Positions 8,587-15,648 of a stretch of DNA of 17,595 bases are shown in pieces. The notes under the pieces were generated by a model. The model saw only the letters and a list, made by a program, of their open reading frames with translations, was not told the origin of the DNA and did not search any database. Position numbers and translations under genes: made by a program. Every line of letters starts with the position of its first letter. Within the stretch, counting starts at the first letter, position 1. The stretch is from NCBI GenBank assembly GCA_002412425.1, contig DHVB01000056.1, positions 1 to 17,595 of the forward strand. The letters run 5' to 3'. Source of the stretch: Bacteroidales bacterium UBA5219 (GTDB lineage Bacteria > Bacteroidota > Bacteroidia > Bacteroidales > ML635J-15).

Positions 8587-9846
8587 ATGATGAAGAGAAC
8601 ATTTCTTATTTTATTAATTACAATAGTTTTAGGTAATAGTATAAATGCTCAAGTAAGTACAAATGATGATATAGTTGGACGTGATGCCCCTAACACAATA
8701 ACAACAACGGTTCCATTTTTATTAATTGCACCAGATTCAAGAGCAGGAGCCTTAGGAGATGCAGGTGTGGCTACTACGCCTGACGTAAACTCTTTGCATT
8801 GGAATCCTGCAAAATATAATTTTATTGATAATAATGTTGGTGTATCTATTTCTTATACTCCTTGGTTGAGACAATTGGTTAGAGACATGAACTTGGCTTA
8901 CGTTAGTGGGTATAAAAAGTTTAATAAAGAAAATGTTTTGAGTGCATCTCTATTGTACTTTGATTTAGGTAGCATTCAGTTTAGAAGTGTAGATAATGTA
9001 TTGTTGCGTGATTTTTCTCCACATGAATTTGCTATAGATGCTGCTTATAGCCGTTTGTTAGGAGAAAAATTTTCAAGCTCTGTTGCCATGCGTTTTATAT
9101 ACTCAAATTTAACTGGAGGTGTTGAAGTGCAAGGAAATGATTCTTATCCTGGAAAAACTGTTGCCGCAGATGTTGCTTTTTATTATTATAATGACGAAAT
9201 CGAACTAAGCGGAATGAAATCAACTTTGATGTGGGGATTAAACATTTCAAATATTGGTGCTAAAATCTCATACACAACCAACGAGTATAGGGATTTTATT
9301 CCAACAAATTTTCGCACAGGAGTTGGTTATAAACTTGCTCTTGACGATCATAATGAGTTTATGTTTACTTTTGATTTGAACAAATTATTAGTTCCAACAC
9401 CACCTCAATATTATCAAGCCGGAGAAATATTACCAAACGGTGACACAGTTATACCTAGCGATAAAATTATCAAATACGGTAAGGATCCTAAAATATCTGT
9501 AGGTTCTGCTTTATTTAGATCTTGGTATGATGCACCAGGAACTGCTACAGCTTTTGTTAAAAATGGAAAACCTTCTGTATTTAGAGAAGAAATGGCTGAA
9601 TTTACAATCTCGGCTGGCGTAGAATATTGGTATGACAAATTGTTTGCTTTGCGTTTTGGATATTTTAACGAGCATCAATATAAAGGAAATAGAAAATATT
9701 TTACAGTTGGAGCTGGTTTAAAAATGAATGTTTTTGGTTTAGATTTTGCTTATCTAATTCCAACAACTCAAGCAAACCCATTGCAACATACGCTTAGATT
9801 TACATTAATTTTTGACCTCGGAGGCTTAGCGGCAGAAAAAAGTTAA
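8587..9846 (+). CDS. porV: PorV (LptO), type IX secretion outer-membrane shuttle protein
   Basis: Outer-membrane 14-strand barrel of the FadL-like type that binds cargo C-terminal domains after they leave the SprA/Sov translocon and carries them to the PorU attachment complex. The 419-residue product has a signal peptide (MMKRTFLILLITIVLGNSINAQ). The PorV N-terminal signature follows, with PFLLIAPDSRAG (43-54), ALGDAGVA (55-62) and LHWNPAKY (70-77), then alternating barrel strands to a terminus ending near LRFTLIFDLGG. Two consecutive ATGs (8587 and 8590) make either start possible with no effect on the mature protein. It is preceded by porU (96 nt gap with its own candidate -7 box) and followed after 2 nt by ispF. 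Adjacency to porU matches the gldJ-porU-porV neighbourhood known in Flavobacterium. Identification is strong. Confidence 0.94.
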   Translation: MMKRTFLILLITIVLGNSINAQVSTNDDIVGRDAPNTITTTVPFLLIAPDSRAGALGDAGVATTPDVNSLHWNPAKYNFIDNNVGVSISYTPWLRQLVRDMNLAYVSGYKKFNKENVLSASLLYFDLGSIQFRSVDNVLLRDFSPHEFAIDAAYSRLLGEKFSSSVAMRFIYSNLTGGVEVQGNDSYPGKTVAADVAFYYYNDEIELSGMKSTLMWGLNISNIGAKISYTTNEYRDFIPTNFRTGVGYKLALDDHNEFMFTFDLNKLLVPTPPQYYQAGEILPNGDTVIPSDKIIKYGKDPKISVGSALFRSWYDAPGTATAFVKNGKPSVFREEMAEFTISAGVEYWYDKLFALRFGYFNEHQYKGNRKYFTVGAGLKMNVFGLDFAYLIPTTQANPLQHTLRFTLIFDLGGLAAEKS

Positions 9847-9848
9847 AA

Positions 9849-10325
9849 ATGAATTTTAAAATTGGCATTGGATACGATGTTCATGCTTTACAAGAAGGTT
9901 TAGATTTTTGGCTAGGCGGAGTAAAAATTGAACACAATAAAGGTTGCCTCGCTTATTCTGACGGAGATGTATTAATTCATGCAATTTGTGATGCTATATT
10001 AGGTGCAGCAAATTTAAGAGATATTGGCTATAACTTTCCTGATACTGATAATAAATATAAAGGAATTGATAGTTGCATTTTGTTGCAAAAATCTTTAGAA
10101 CTTATTAATAATAAAGGCTATAAAATTGTAAATGTCGATTCTGTAATTTTATTGCAAACACCAAAGCTAAAAGATTATATCCCTTTAATGAAACAAAAAT
10201 TGGCTTCAGTTATGGAAATTGATATTGAAGATATTTCTATAAAAGCCAGCACAACAGAAAAACTCGGATTTGTTGGGAGAGAGGAGGGAATAGTTGCTCA
10301 GGCTGTAGTTTTAATAACAAAATAA
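9849..10325 (+). CDS. ispF: 2-C-methyl-D-erythritol 2,4-cyclodiphosphate synthase IspF
   Basis: MEP-pathway enzyme that cyclises CDP-methylerythritol 2-phosphate to MEcPP with release of CMP, in the cytoplasm, on the way to isoprenoids and the undecaprenyl carrier. At 158 residues it has normal length. Zinc ligands by family pattern are Asp10 and His12 (GYDVH) and His44 (LIHAICDA). Other family motifs are GGVKIEH (23-29), DIGYNFPDTD (58-67) and STTEKLGF (134-141). One oddity is the loop usually written HSDxDV, which here reads YSDGDV: Tyr36 replaces the histidine equivalent to E. coli His34, encoded by TAT where CAT would be expected. The ATG sits 2 nt after the porV stop (TAAAAATG), so translation is probably coupled to porV. 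Function is confident from overall similarity; the effect of the His-to-Tyr change is unknown. Confidence 0.94.
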   Translation: MNFKIGIGYDVHALQEGLDFWLGGVKIEHNKGCLAYSDGDVLIHAICDAILGAANLRDIGYNFPDTDNKYKGIDSCILLQKSLELINNKGYKIVNVDSVILLQTPKLKDYIPLMKQKLASVMEIDIEDISIKASTTEKLGFVGREEGIVAQAVVLITK

Positions 10326-10362
10326 AATTATTCCCAAATAAATTTTATGATAGAATAATAAA

Positions 10363-10416
10363 AATGTCTTATAAATGTCCTCATGTCAGCAACATTTGAA
10401 ACATTTATAAGACATT
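10363..10416. terminator. Bidirectional terminator-like 16-bp inverted repeat between convergent genes
   Basis: AATGTCTTATAAATGT (10363-10378) and ACATTTATAAGACATT (10401-10416) are perfect reverse complements around a 22-nt loop. The plus strand continues into GTCTTTTTG after ispF. On the minus strand the repeat is followed by TTTTTATTATTC after the metallopeptidase gene. Placement between two convergent genes supports a shared terminator. The stem is AT-rich and the loop is long for an intrinsic terminator. The loop contains a small nested ATGT/ACAT pairing (10383-10386 with 10392-10395). Confidence 0.6.
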
Positions 10417-10431
10417 GTCTTTTTGTAACTT

Positions 10432-12498
10432 TTATGATACAATCTTCAAAGCTTTTTTAACTGCCTCAAGAGTTGGTTGACCAGAAATTCCTGTTCCAAC
10501 TGCACCTTTCATCCATGCTTGAGGAATTATTCTTCCTTGTAATAAAACTCTGGTAATTTCTTCGGCAAAATTTTTGTCTTTAATATATTGCTCAACTTGG
10601 AACTCAATTAAATGCCCAACAGGGTAGTTTGCTAAATATAGAGGTGATGTAATGCTGTGAGAATAAATTGCCAAAATAGGAGAGTCTTTTATTCCCATAA
10701 CTGGATAATAATATTTATTCCAAACATCAGTAGCAATTTTCACAACAGCTTCTTTTAGTTCTTTTGGATTTGCGTCAGGATTTTCATACAGCCATTGCCA
10801 CACATACATATCAACTAAAGAAACACCCATAATTTCGAAAGCACTCCAGCAATTGTCTAAAGCAGCTAAAGCTTCTGATTCTTCGTTTCGGCTATTAGCT
10901 TCTTTTCCTAAAAGTTTTAAATCTTTTGATTGGAATAAAAATGCAACAGCTTCAGTAAACGCAGTATTAGGAACGCCGTTGAGCATGTAGTAATCTATGT
11001 CGTAAAGTGTTATTGTTTGTTCTACATTATGTCCAAGTTCGTGAATGGCAATGTTGTAACCTTTATAGTCCATACCTTTACTTCCAATTCTTGTTCTAAG
11101 ATGAGCTTGGTCTCCTTTCATTTGAGCTCCCCAAGCATGTCCTGCTCCGCGTGCAGGATCAACACTTATTTTATTAGCTATATAATTTGCTTTATCTCTA
11201 GTCCAACCTAAATCAATTAAAATTCTTGCAATATCTTTTTCAAAAGCTGAAGTATTTGGGTATTTTCTTCGTGTAATTTGGTCAAGTTCTTCTTCGTTAA
11301 TGTTTGTTCCAGATTTAAAACCATTATACCAAATGTCGTAAGGCTGTAAAGAACGTCCTAATCTTTTTTCAATAAGTTTTGCAAGATCTTTTATTTCAGG
11401 TGAGCTAATAAAATTCACAAAAAGTTTTTCTACTTCTTCACGACTAAGCTCCATGCCTTCATCATAAGCTCTTTCAATAAAAGTTGGGTAAACAGGATTA
11501 TATTTATCCATTGCACTAAGAGCTTTAAAATTGTATAACATGTACTCATATCTTGTAAAAGGTTCGCTTGTGAAACTTGCTTCTTTTCCGTCTTTATAAA
11601 TCTTGTTAGCAATAGGATCCCAAGTAAACTCATTTTTATTAATTACTTCTTGTGGAATTTCTTGATTTATGATTCTAAGCATTACATTATAAATCATTTT
11701 TTGCTTTTCGAAACCATTATCCATATTATAATTTGCTTTTAACTCATCTCGCAAACCCCAGTGAGTAATAAGTTTCATATCTTTAGGGAAAAATGTTTTT
11801 TGTTCAGAATTTACAAGATTTCCCATATAAATATTATAGTCGGCAATATAAGTGTCGGCGTTAGTTAAAGCTTCTGCTTCCTTTTGATATAAGACAGCTG
11901 GAATTCTTGAAATAAATAAATCACCCATTCTAGCATAAGCCCAATCTAAACGCGACCAAGTGTCTGCATTTTTTGTTTTTTCACTTAAACTGTAAGCAGG
12001 GAAATTTAAAGCAACATAAAAGGCTAATTTATTCTCAAATAAATCTTCGGTTAAGTGAGCAGATGGAGAATAAGCACCCATAACATTATCAATAAAGCCA
12101 ATTTCGCCCATGTCTAAATGCAAAGGTTCCATTAGTTCTACGGAAATTTTATTGTAATGTCCAAATAAAATTTCAAAATTTCTTTCTAGTTTATCGAAAG
12201 CAACTTTTAATTCCTCAGGATCAGAAATAAAATTATCAACGCAAAAGTTTATGAACTCAGTTGCATCACCATCGTTTTGTTGCCATAATGCTGCAACTTG
12301 TCTAACTCCTTTTTCTATTCTAAACTTTTCTTTATCAGTATTTTTTTCTTTAATTTTTTGAATTGCTTCGTCGATGTTTTCATCTAAAATTTTAAATTCA
12401 ATAATATTTTCTTCGTTTTGTGAAGGTTTGTTGTCGTTCTTACAAGATATTGCCATAATAGTTGTAAAAATAAAAAGAGTGAACACAATTTTTTTCAT
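10432..12498 (-). CDS. Lipoprotein zinc metallopeptidase (HExxH...E gluzincin), family not recognised
   Basis: Predicted exported lipoprotein peptidase. The signal peptide ends MAISC with Cys19 as the lipidation site, so the protein is anchored in the envelope with its catalytic part in the periplasm or on the surface. The HELGH zinc motif at 486-490 (preceded by YNIAI) and TEAVAFLF with Glu516 as likely third ligand give the HExxH...E pattern of clan MA gluzincins. The C-terminal stretch, with SHSITSPLYLANYPVGHL and a closing QPTLEAVKKALK, resembles the helical end of M2/M3/M32-type peptidases, but I cannot name a family. The motif is not the HExxxH of dipeptidyl peptidase III. At 688 residues the length suits that superfamily. 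It lies 18 nt downstream of hutU on the same strand and so is probably co-transcribed. A role in releasing peptides or amino acids, perhaps histidine, is only inference from this neighbour. Confidence 0.82.
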   Translation of the reverse strand: MKKIVFTLFIFTTIMAISCKNDNKPSQNEENIIEFKILDENIDEAIQKIKEKNTDKEKFRIEKGVRQVAALWQQNDGDATEFINFCVDNFISDPEELKVAFDKLERNFEILFGHYNKISVELMEPLHLDMGEIGFIDNVMGAYSPSAHLTEDLFENKLAFYVALNFPAYSLSEKTKNADTWSRLDWAYARMGDLFISRIPAVLYQKEAEALTNADTYIADYNIYMGNLVNSEQKTFFPKDMKLITHWGLRDELKANYNMDNGFEKQKMIYNVMLRIINQEIPQEVINKNEFTWDPIANKIYKDGKEASFTSEPFTRYEYMLYNFKALSAMDKYNPVYPTFIERAYDEGMELSREEVEKLFVNFISSPEIKDLAKLIEKRLGRSLQPYDIWYNGFKSGTNINEEELDQITRRKYPNTSAFEKDIARILIDLGWTRDKANYIANKISVDPARGAGHAWGAQMKGDQAHLRTRIGSKGMDYKGYNIAIHELGHNVEQTITLYDIDYYMLNGVPNTAFTEAVAFLFQSKDLKLLGKEANSRNEESEALAALDNCWSAFEIMGVSLVDMYVWQWLYENPDANPKELKEAVVKIATDVWNKYYYPVMGIKDSPILAIYSHSITSPLYLANYPVGHLIEFQVEQYIKDKNFAEEITRVLLQGRIIPQAWMKGAVGTGISGQPTLEAVKKALKIVS

Positions 12499-12516
12499 AA
12501 TTTTGAAATTTTAAGT

Positions 12517-14529
12517 TTAATATAGTTTATTGATTAATTCATCATCAGCAAAATTTGGAAGAGTAACTTTCATGTCAGGATATTCTTTCATTGCACGCTT
12601 AATAGCAAAAATAGCACCTTCGTTTCTAGCCCAATTTCTACGACTAATTCCATTATTAACATCCCACAAAAGCATCATTTTTAGTCTTCTTTCAGCATCT
12701 GCTGTTCCGTCTAATACCATTCCAAAGCCACCATTTATAACTTCTCCCCAGCCAACTCCACCTCCATTGTGAATAGAGACCCAAGTTGCTCCTCTAAAAG
12801 CATCGCCAATTACATTGTGAATTGCCATATCGGCAGTAAATTGGCTTCCGTCATAAATATTTGAAGTTTCTCTAAAAGGAGAGTCTGTTCCAGAAACATC
12901 GTGATGGTCGCGTCCTAACACAACTGGATGTTTTAATTTTCCTTCTTTAATAGCATCGTTAAATGCTTTAGCAATTTTTATTCTTCCTTCAGCATCTGCA
13001 TATAATATTCTGGCTTGAGAGCCAACAACAAGTTTGTTAATTTTGGCTTCTTTTATCCATTTAATATTATCTTTCATTTGTTGAGAAATTTCTTTTGGAG
13101 CAGTTTTTGCAATGTCTTCAAGAACTTGCATAGCAATATTATCAGTAAGTTCTAGTTCTTTGGGGTCGCTCGAAGTACAAACCCAACGGAAAGGTCCAAA
13201 TCCATAATCAAAACACATTGGTCCCATAATATCTTGGACATAAGAAGGATATTTGAAATCAATTCCGTTTTTAGCCATAATATCAGCACCAGCTCTGGAA
13301 CTTTCTAATAAAAATGCGTTTCCATAATCAAAGAAATACATTCCTTTGTCTGTAAGTTTATTTATTGCAGCTACTTGTCTGCGTAATGATTCTTGAACAG
13401 CCTCTTTAAATTTTTCAGGCGAATTTGCCATCATATTATTAGCTTCTTCAAAACTATATCCTACAGGATAATATCCACCTGCCCAAGGATTATGCAATGA
13501 AGTTTGGTCGCTTCCTAAATCAACTTTAATATTTCTTTCGGCAAGTTTTTCCCATAAATCAACAATGTTTCCTAAATATGCAATCGAATGAGCTTGTTTT
13601 TTTGCTTGAAAATTTAATGCTAAGTCTATTGCAGCATCTGCATTTTCAACAATTTCATCTACCCAGCCTTGTTCGTGTCGTTTGTAAGCCGCTTTTGGAT
13701 TGATTTCTGCACAAATAGTAACAACTCCTGCAATATTTCCAGCTTTTGGTTGAGCACCACTCATACCTCCCAAGCCAGAAGTTACAAATAATTTACAATC
13801 ATTAGCATCTTTGTGTTTGCTAATCATTCTGCTAGCATTTAAAACTGTAATTGTTGTGCCGTGAACAATTCCTTGTGGACCAATATACATATATGAACCA
13901 GCAGTCATTTGTCCATATTGAGTAACACCAAGAGCATTAAATCTTTCCCAATCGTCTGGTTTTGAGTAATTTGGTATCATCATTCCATTTGTAACAACAA
14001 CTCTAGGAGCATCTTTATGAGAAGGGAACAATCCCAAAGGATGTCCAGAATACATTACTAAAGTTTGTTCATCTGTCATTTCGGCAAGATATTTCATTGC
14101 TAGTAAGTATTGAGCCCAGTTTTGAAAAACAGCACCATTTCCACCGTAAGTAATTAGTTCGTGAGGATGTTGTGCTACAGCATAATCTAAATTGTTAGAA
14201 ATCATTAGCATAATTGCTGCTGCCTGAATAGTTTTATGAGGAAACCAAGTAATATCACGAGAATGGATTTTGTAATTAGGACGAAAACGGTACATATAAA
14301 TTCTACCGTAAGTCTCTAACTCATGTTTGAATTCTGGAGCTAATTCTGCATGAAATTTTTTAGGAAAATATCGCAAAGCATTTTTTAATGCTAGTTTTTT
14401 TTCTTCAATAGATAAAATTTGCTTCCTGATAGGAGCGTGGCTTATGTTTTTTTCATAATTTGCTGCTGGTGGCAAAACTTCAGGAATGCCTTGTAAAATA
14501 AGTTTTTGAAATTCTTCTTTAGTTATCAT
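12517..14529 (-). CDS. hutU: Urocanate hydratase (urocanase), long animal-like form
   Basis: Cytoplasmic NAD+-dependent enzyme that hydrates urocanate to 4-imidazolone-5-propionate, the second step of histidine degradation. The 670-residue product is about 110 residues longer than Pseudomonas HutU (~557) and close in length and sequence to animal urocanase. Motifs are ITYGGNGAVFQNW (126-138), the glycine-rich dinucleotide segment SGLGGMSGAQ (251-260), DQTSLHNPWAGGYYPVGYS (341-359), FDYGFGPFRWVC (440-451), RDHHDVSGTDSPFRE (540-554) and HNGGGVGWGEVINGG (587-601). The classical bacterial signature around FQGLPARICW is replaced by VGSQARILYA (502-511), as in the animal-type branch. The ATG at 14529 yields a complete N-terminus. 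It is the first gene of a two-gene unit with the metallopeptidase lipoprotein. No hutH, hutI or formiminoglutamate gene is in the window. A single-mismatch -7-like box (TATCTTTA, minus strand, 14558-14551) lies upstream but is weak. Confidence 0.95.
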   Translation of the reverse strand: MITKEEFQKLILQGIPEVLPPAANYEKNISHAPIRKQILSIEEKKLALKNALRYFPKKFHAELAPEFKHELETYGRIYMYRFRPNYKIHSRDITWFPHKTIQAAAIMLMISNNLDYAVAQHPHELITYGGNGAVFQNWAQYLLAMKYLAEMTDEQTLVMYSGHPLGLFPSHKDAPRVVVTNGMMIPNYSKPDDWERFNALGVTQYGQMTAGSYMYIGPQGIVHGTTITVLNASRMISKHKDANDCKLFVTSGLGGMSGAQPKAGNIAGVVTICAEINPKAAYKRHEQGWVDEIVENADAAIDLALNFQAKKQAHSIAYLGNIVDLWEKLAERNIKVDLGSDQTSLHNPWAGGYYPVGYSFEEANNMMANSPEKFKEAVQESLRRQVAAINKLTDKGMYFFDYGNAFLLESSRAGADIMAKNGIDFKYPSYVQDIMGPMCFDYGFGPFRWVCTSSDPKELELTDNIAMQVLEDIAKTAPKEISQQMKDNIKWIKEAKINKLVVGSQARILYADAEGRIKIAKAFNDAIKEGKLKHPVVLGRDHHDVSGTDSPFRETSNIYDGSQFTADMAIHNVIGDAFRGATWVSIHNGGGVGWGEVINGGFGMVLDGTADAERRLKMMLLWDVNNGISRRNWARNEGAIFAIKRAMKEYPDMKVTLPNFADDELINKLY

Positions 14530-14589
14530 AATACAAAAATTTTATGAGCATAAAGATATAAAATTTACTTGATATTCTAAATGTTTTAG

Positions 14590-14622
14590 AACAAAAAAAG
14601 CCTGTCGTTATTGGACAGGCTT
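14590..14622 (-). terminator. Rho-independent terminator after the 14645-15067 lipoprotein gene
   Basis: AAGCCTGTC (14598-14606) pairs with GACAGGCTT (14614-14622) in a 9-bp GC-containing stem with a 7-nt loop. On the minus strand the stem runs directly into seven T residues. It lies 22 nt past the stop of the small lipoprotein gene and upstream of hutU, so it isolates the hutU unit from genes to its right. Confidence 0.85.
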
Positions 14623-14644
14623 AAATTTTTACATTTTATTTGGT

Positions 14645-15067
14645 TTATTTTTTTTCATATTTAATAACAGTAGTTGTGTTATCATCAACATCTCTCAACC
14701 AAAGTTCTTTACTAGTTAGTCTTATTATTTCTGATATATTCCATTCATTATCATCAACTTCTTTTATCATAAGATTAAGTTTGTCATCACTAAATTTCCA
14801 TTCTATAGGTTCTGAAAGAGTTGCACCAAAAAAAGTTATACTCATAGATCCTGTTTGATCTTTTTTTAAAGTCATACTTATTTGTCCTTCTGTTGACATA
14901 TCTTGTGCAACATTATTTACAGTTACTTCTTTTAAAAGCCATTCGCCAGAAAGTCTAGCTGTTTTTGTTGCTAATGAAAAAGCAGGACCTTCTTCGTATT
15001 TGCGACAAGATGAAAACAACATAGTAGCTCCTACTATAATGCTTAAAATAATTGTGAGTTTTTTCAT
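14645..15067 (-). CDS. Small lipocalin-like lipoprotein (paralogue of the 15137-15586 gene)
   Basis: Predicted exported lipoprotein of 140 residues from the ATG at 15067 (MKKLTII). A TTG nine bases further out is in frame but would add only three residues before a canonical MKK signal peptide, so it is not used. The lipobox is MLFSSC with Cys21. Straight after it comes RKYEEGPAFS, shared with the neighbouring lipoprotein (KKYENGPAIS). The mature part is small and beta-rich: LSGEWLLKEVTVN, then alternating strands with SEPIEWKFSDDKLNL and TSKELWLRDVDDN, ending VIKYEKK. This is the pattern of Bacteroidota lipocalin-like domains, in which a G-x-W strand is followed by threshold and residual-variance-like strands. 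No catalytic residues are apparent and the ligand is unknown. It has its own candidate promoter (15099-15129) and a strong terminator, so it is probably monocistronic or weakly linked to its paralogue. Confidence 0.8.
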   Translation of the reverse strand: MKKLTIILSIIVGATMLFSSCRKYEEGPAFSLATKTARLSGEWLLKEVTVNNVAQDMSTEGQISMTLKKDQTGSMSITFFGATLSEPIEWKFSDDKLNLMIKEVDDNEWNISEIIRLTSKELWLRDVDDNTTTVIKYEKK

Positions 15068-15098
15068 AATATTCAATTTTATTAGTTAATAATTATTA

Positions 15099-15129
15099 CA
15101 AAATTAATTTTTTTTATTAATATAAACAA
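15099..15129 (-). promoter_or_regulatory. Bacteroidota-type promoter for the 14645-15067 lipoprotein gene
   Basis: On the minus strand TTG (15129-15127) is followed after 20 nt by TAATTTTG (15106-15099). This matches the -33/-7 consensus TTG-N17-23-TANNTTTG with an exact -7 box. It lies in the gap between the two paralogous lipoprotein genes, 31 nt before the ATG at 15067. Of the promoter candidates in the window it is the only one with both elements at accepted spacing. Confidence 0.5.
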
Positions 15130-15136
15130 CAAATCT

Positions 15137-15586
15137 TTATTTTATTTTTAAATAATGAAATTCATGTTGTTCTGCAGAATTTTCGTTTAAAGTCCAAAAT
15201 TCAGTTTTTGTAAGTTTTGTAATGGTATAAAATGAATTCCATTGTCCCCATTCGCCGTTTAATCCTTTTTCTCTTTCTCTGATTTGAGTTTTATCTTTGT
15301 TCAATTCCCATTCAAACTCAGTTTCAATCAAATTGTTGAATTGACGCGAATAATTTTTACCTTTGCCATCTTCGAAATATTCTTTTTCAAAATTATCTAA
15401 TCCAATTTCGCTAAGTTTAATTTCTATACCATTTATTTTATAAGTTTCTAGTTCATATTTTCCTACAATACGTTTTTCGGCAGATATGAAACTAATAGCT
15501 GGACCGTTTTCGTATTTTTTGCATGATTGACTTACAAAAATCAGCAAACTAAAGGCAAAAAGTTGTATAAATAATTTTGATTTCAT
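15137..15586 (-). CDS. Small lipocalin-like lipoprotein (paralogue of the 14645-15067 gene)
   Basis: Predicted exported lipoprotein of 149 residues starting MKSKLFIQLF. The lipobox is FVSQSC with Cys22, followed by KKYENGPAISF, nearly the same as the segment after the cysteine of the next gene. The mature domain is beta-rich: IVGKYELETYKINGIEIKL, then EFEWELNKDKTQIR, a Gly/Trp-rich turn GEWGQWNSFYTI, and TKTEFWTLNE. Its layout parallels the paralogue (a GxW/GxY first strand, an ExEW central strand, a TK.E.W late strand), which supports tandem duplication followed by divergence. I recognise a general lipocalin-like architecture, not a specific function. The start lies 13 nt after the T-run of the preceding gene's terminator, leaving little room for a separate promoter, so it may be read through from the large secreted-protein gene. 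Confidence 0.78.
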   Translation of the reverse strand: MKSKLFIQLFAFSLLIFVSQSCKKYENGPAISFISAEKRIVGKYELETYKINGIEIKLSEIGLDNFEKEYFEDGKGKNYSRQFNNLIETEFEWELNKDKTQIREREKGLNGEWGQWNSFYTITKLTKTEFWTLNENSAEQHEFHYLKIK

Positions 15587-15599
15587 AGTTGTAAATATT

Positions 15600-15627
15600 A
15601 AAAAAAGAAACCGCCTTAAAGCGGTTC
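15600..15627 (-). terminator. Rho-independent terminator after the secreted T9SS cargo gene
   Basis: AACCGC (15609-15614) pairs with GCGGTT (15621-15626) around a 6-nt loop, with a possible further G-C pair across a bulge. The minus strand then runs TC followed by seven T (15606-15600). It starts 22 nt after the stop at 15649 and ends 13 nt before the ATG of the next lipoprotein gene. Confidence 0.75.
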
Positions 15628-15648
15628 CTTTTTGTTAGTAAATTTATT

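Noticed and set aside
9414..9638. Minus-strand open frame opposite porV
   Set aside because: Antisense to a well-supported porV; no start context or recognisable protein.
11017..11633. Open frames on either strand within the metallopeptidase gene
   Set aside because: Overlap the HELGH region and its surroundings in other frames; no independent support.
12530..12772. Plus-strand open frame opposite the hutU 3' end
   Set aside because: Antisense to conserved urocanase motifs.
15068..15076. In-frame TTG start for the small lipoprotein
   Set aside because: The ATG at 15067 starts a canonical MKK signal peptide and is preceded by a good promoter; TTG adds only three residues.
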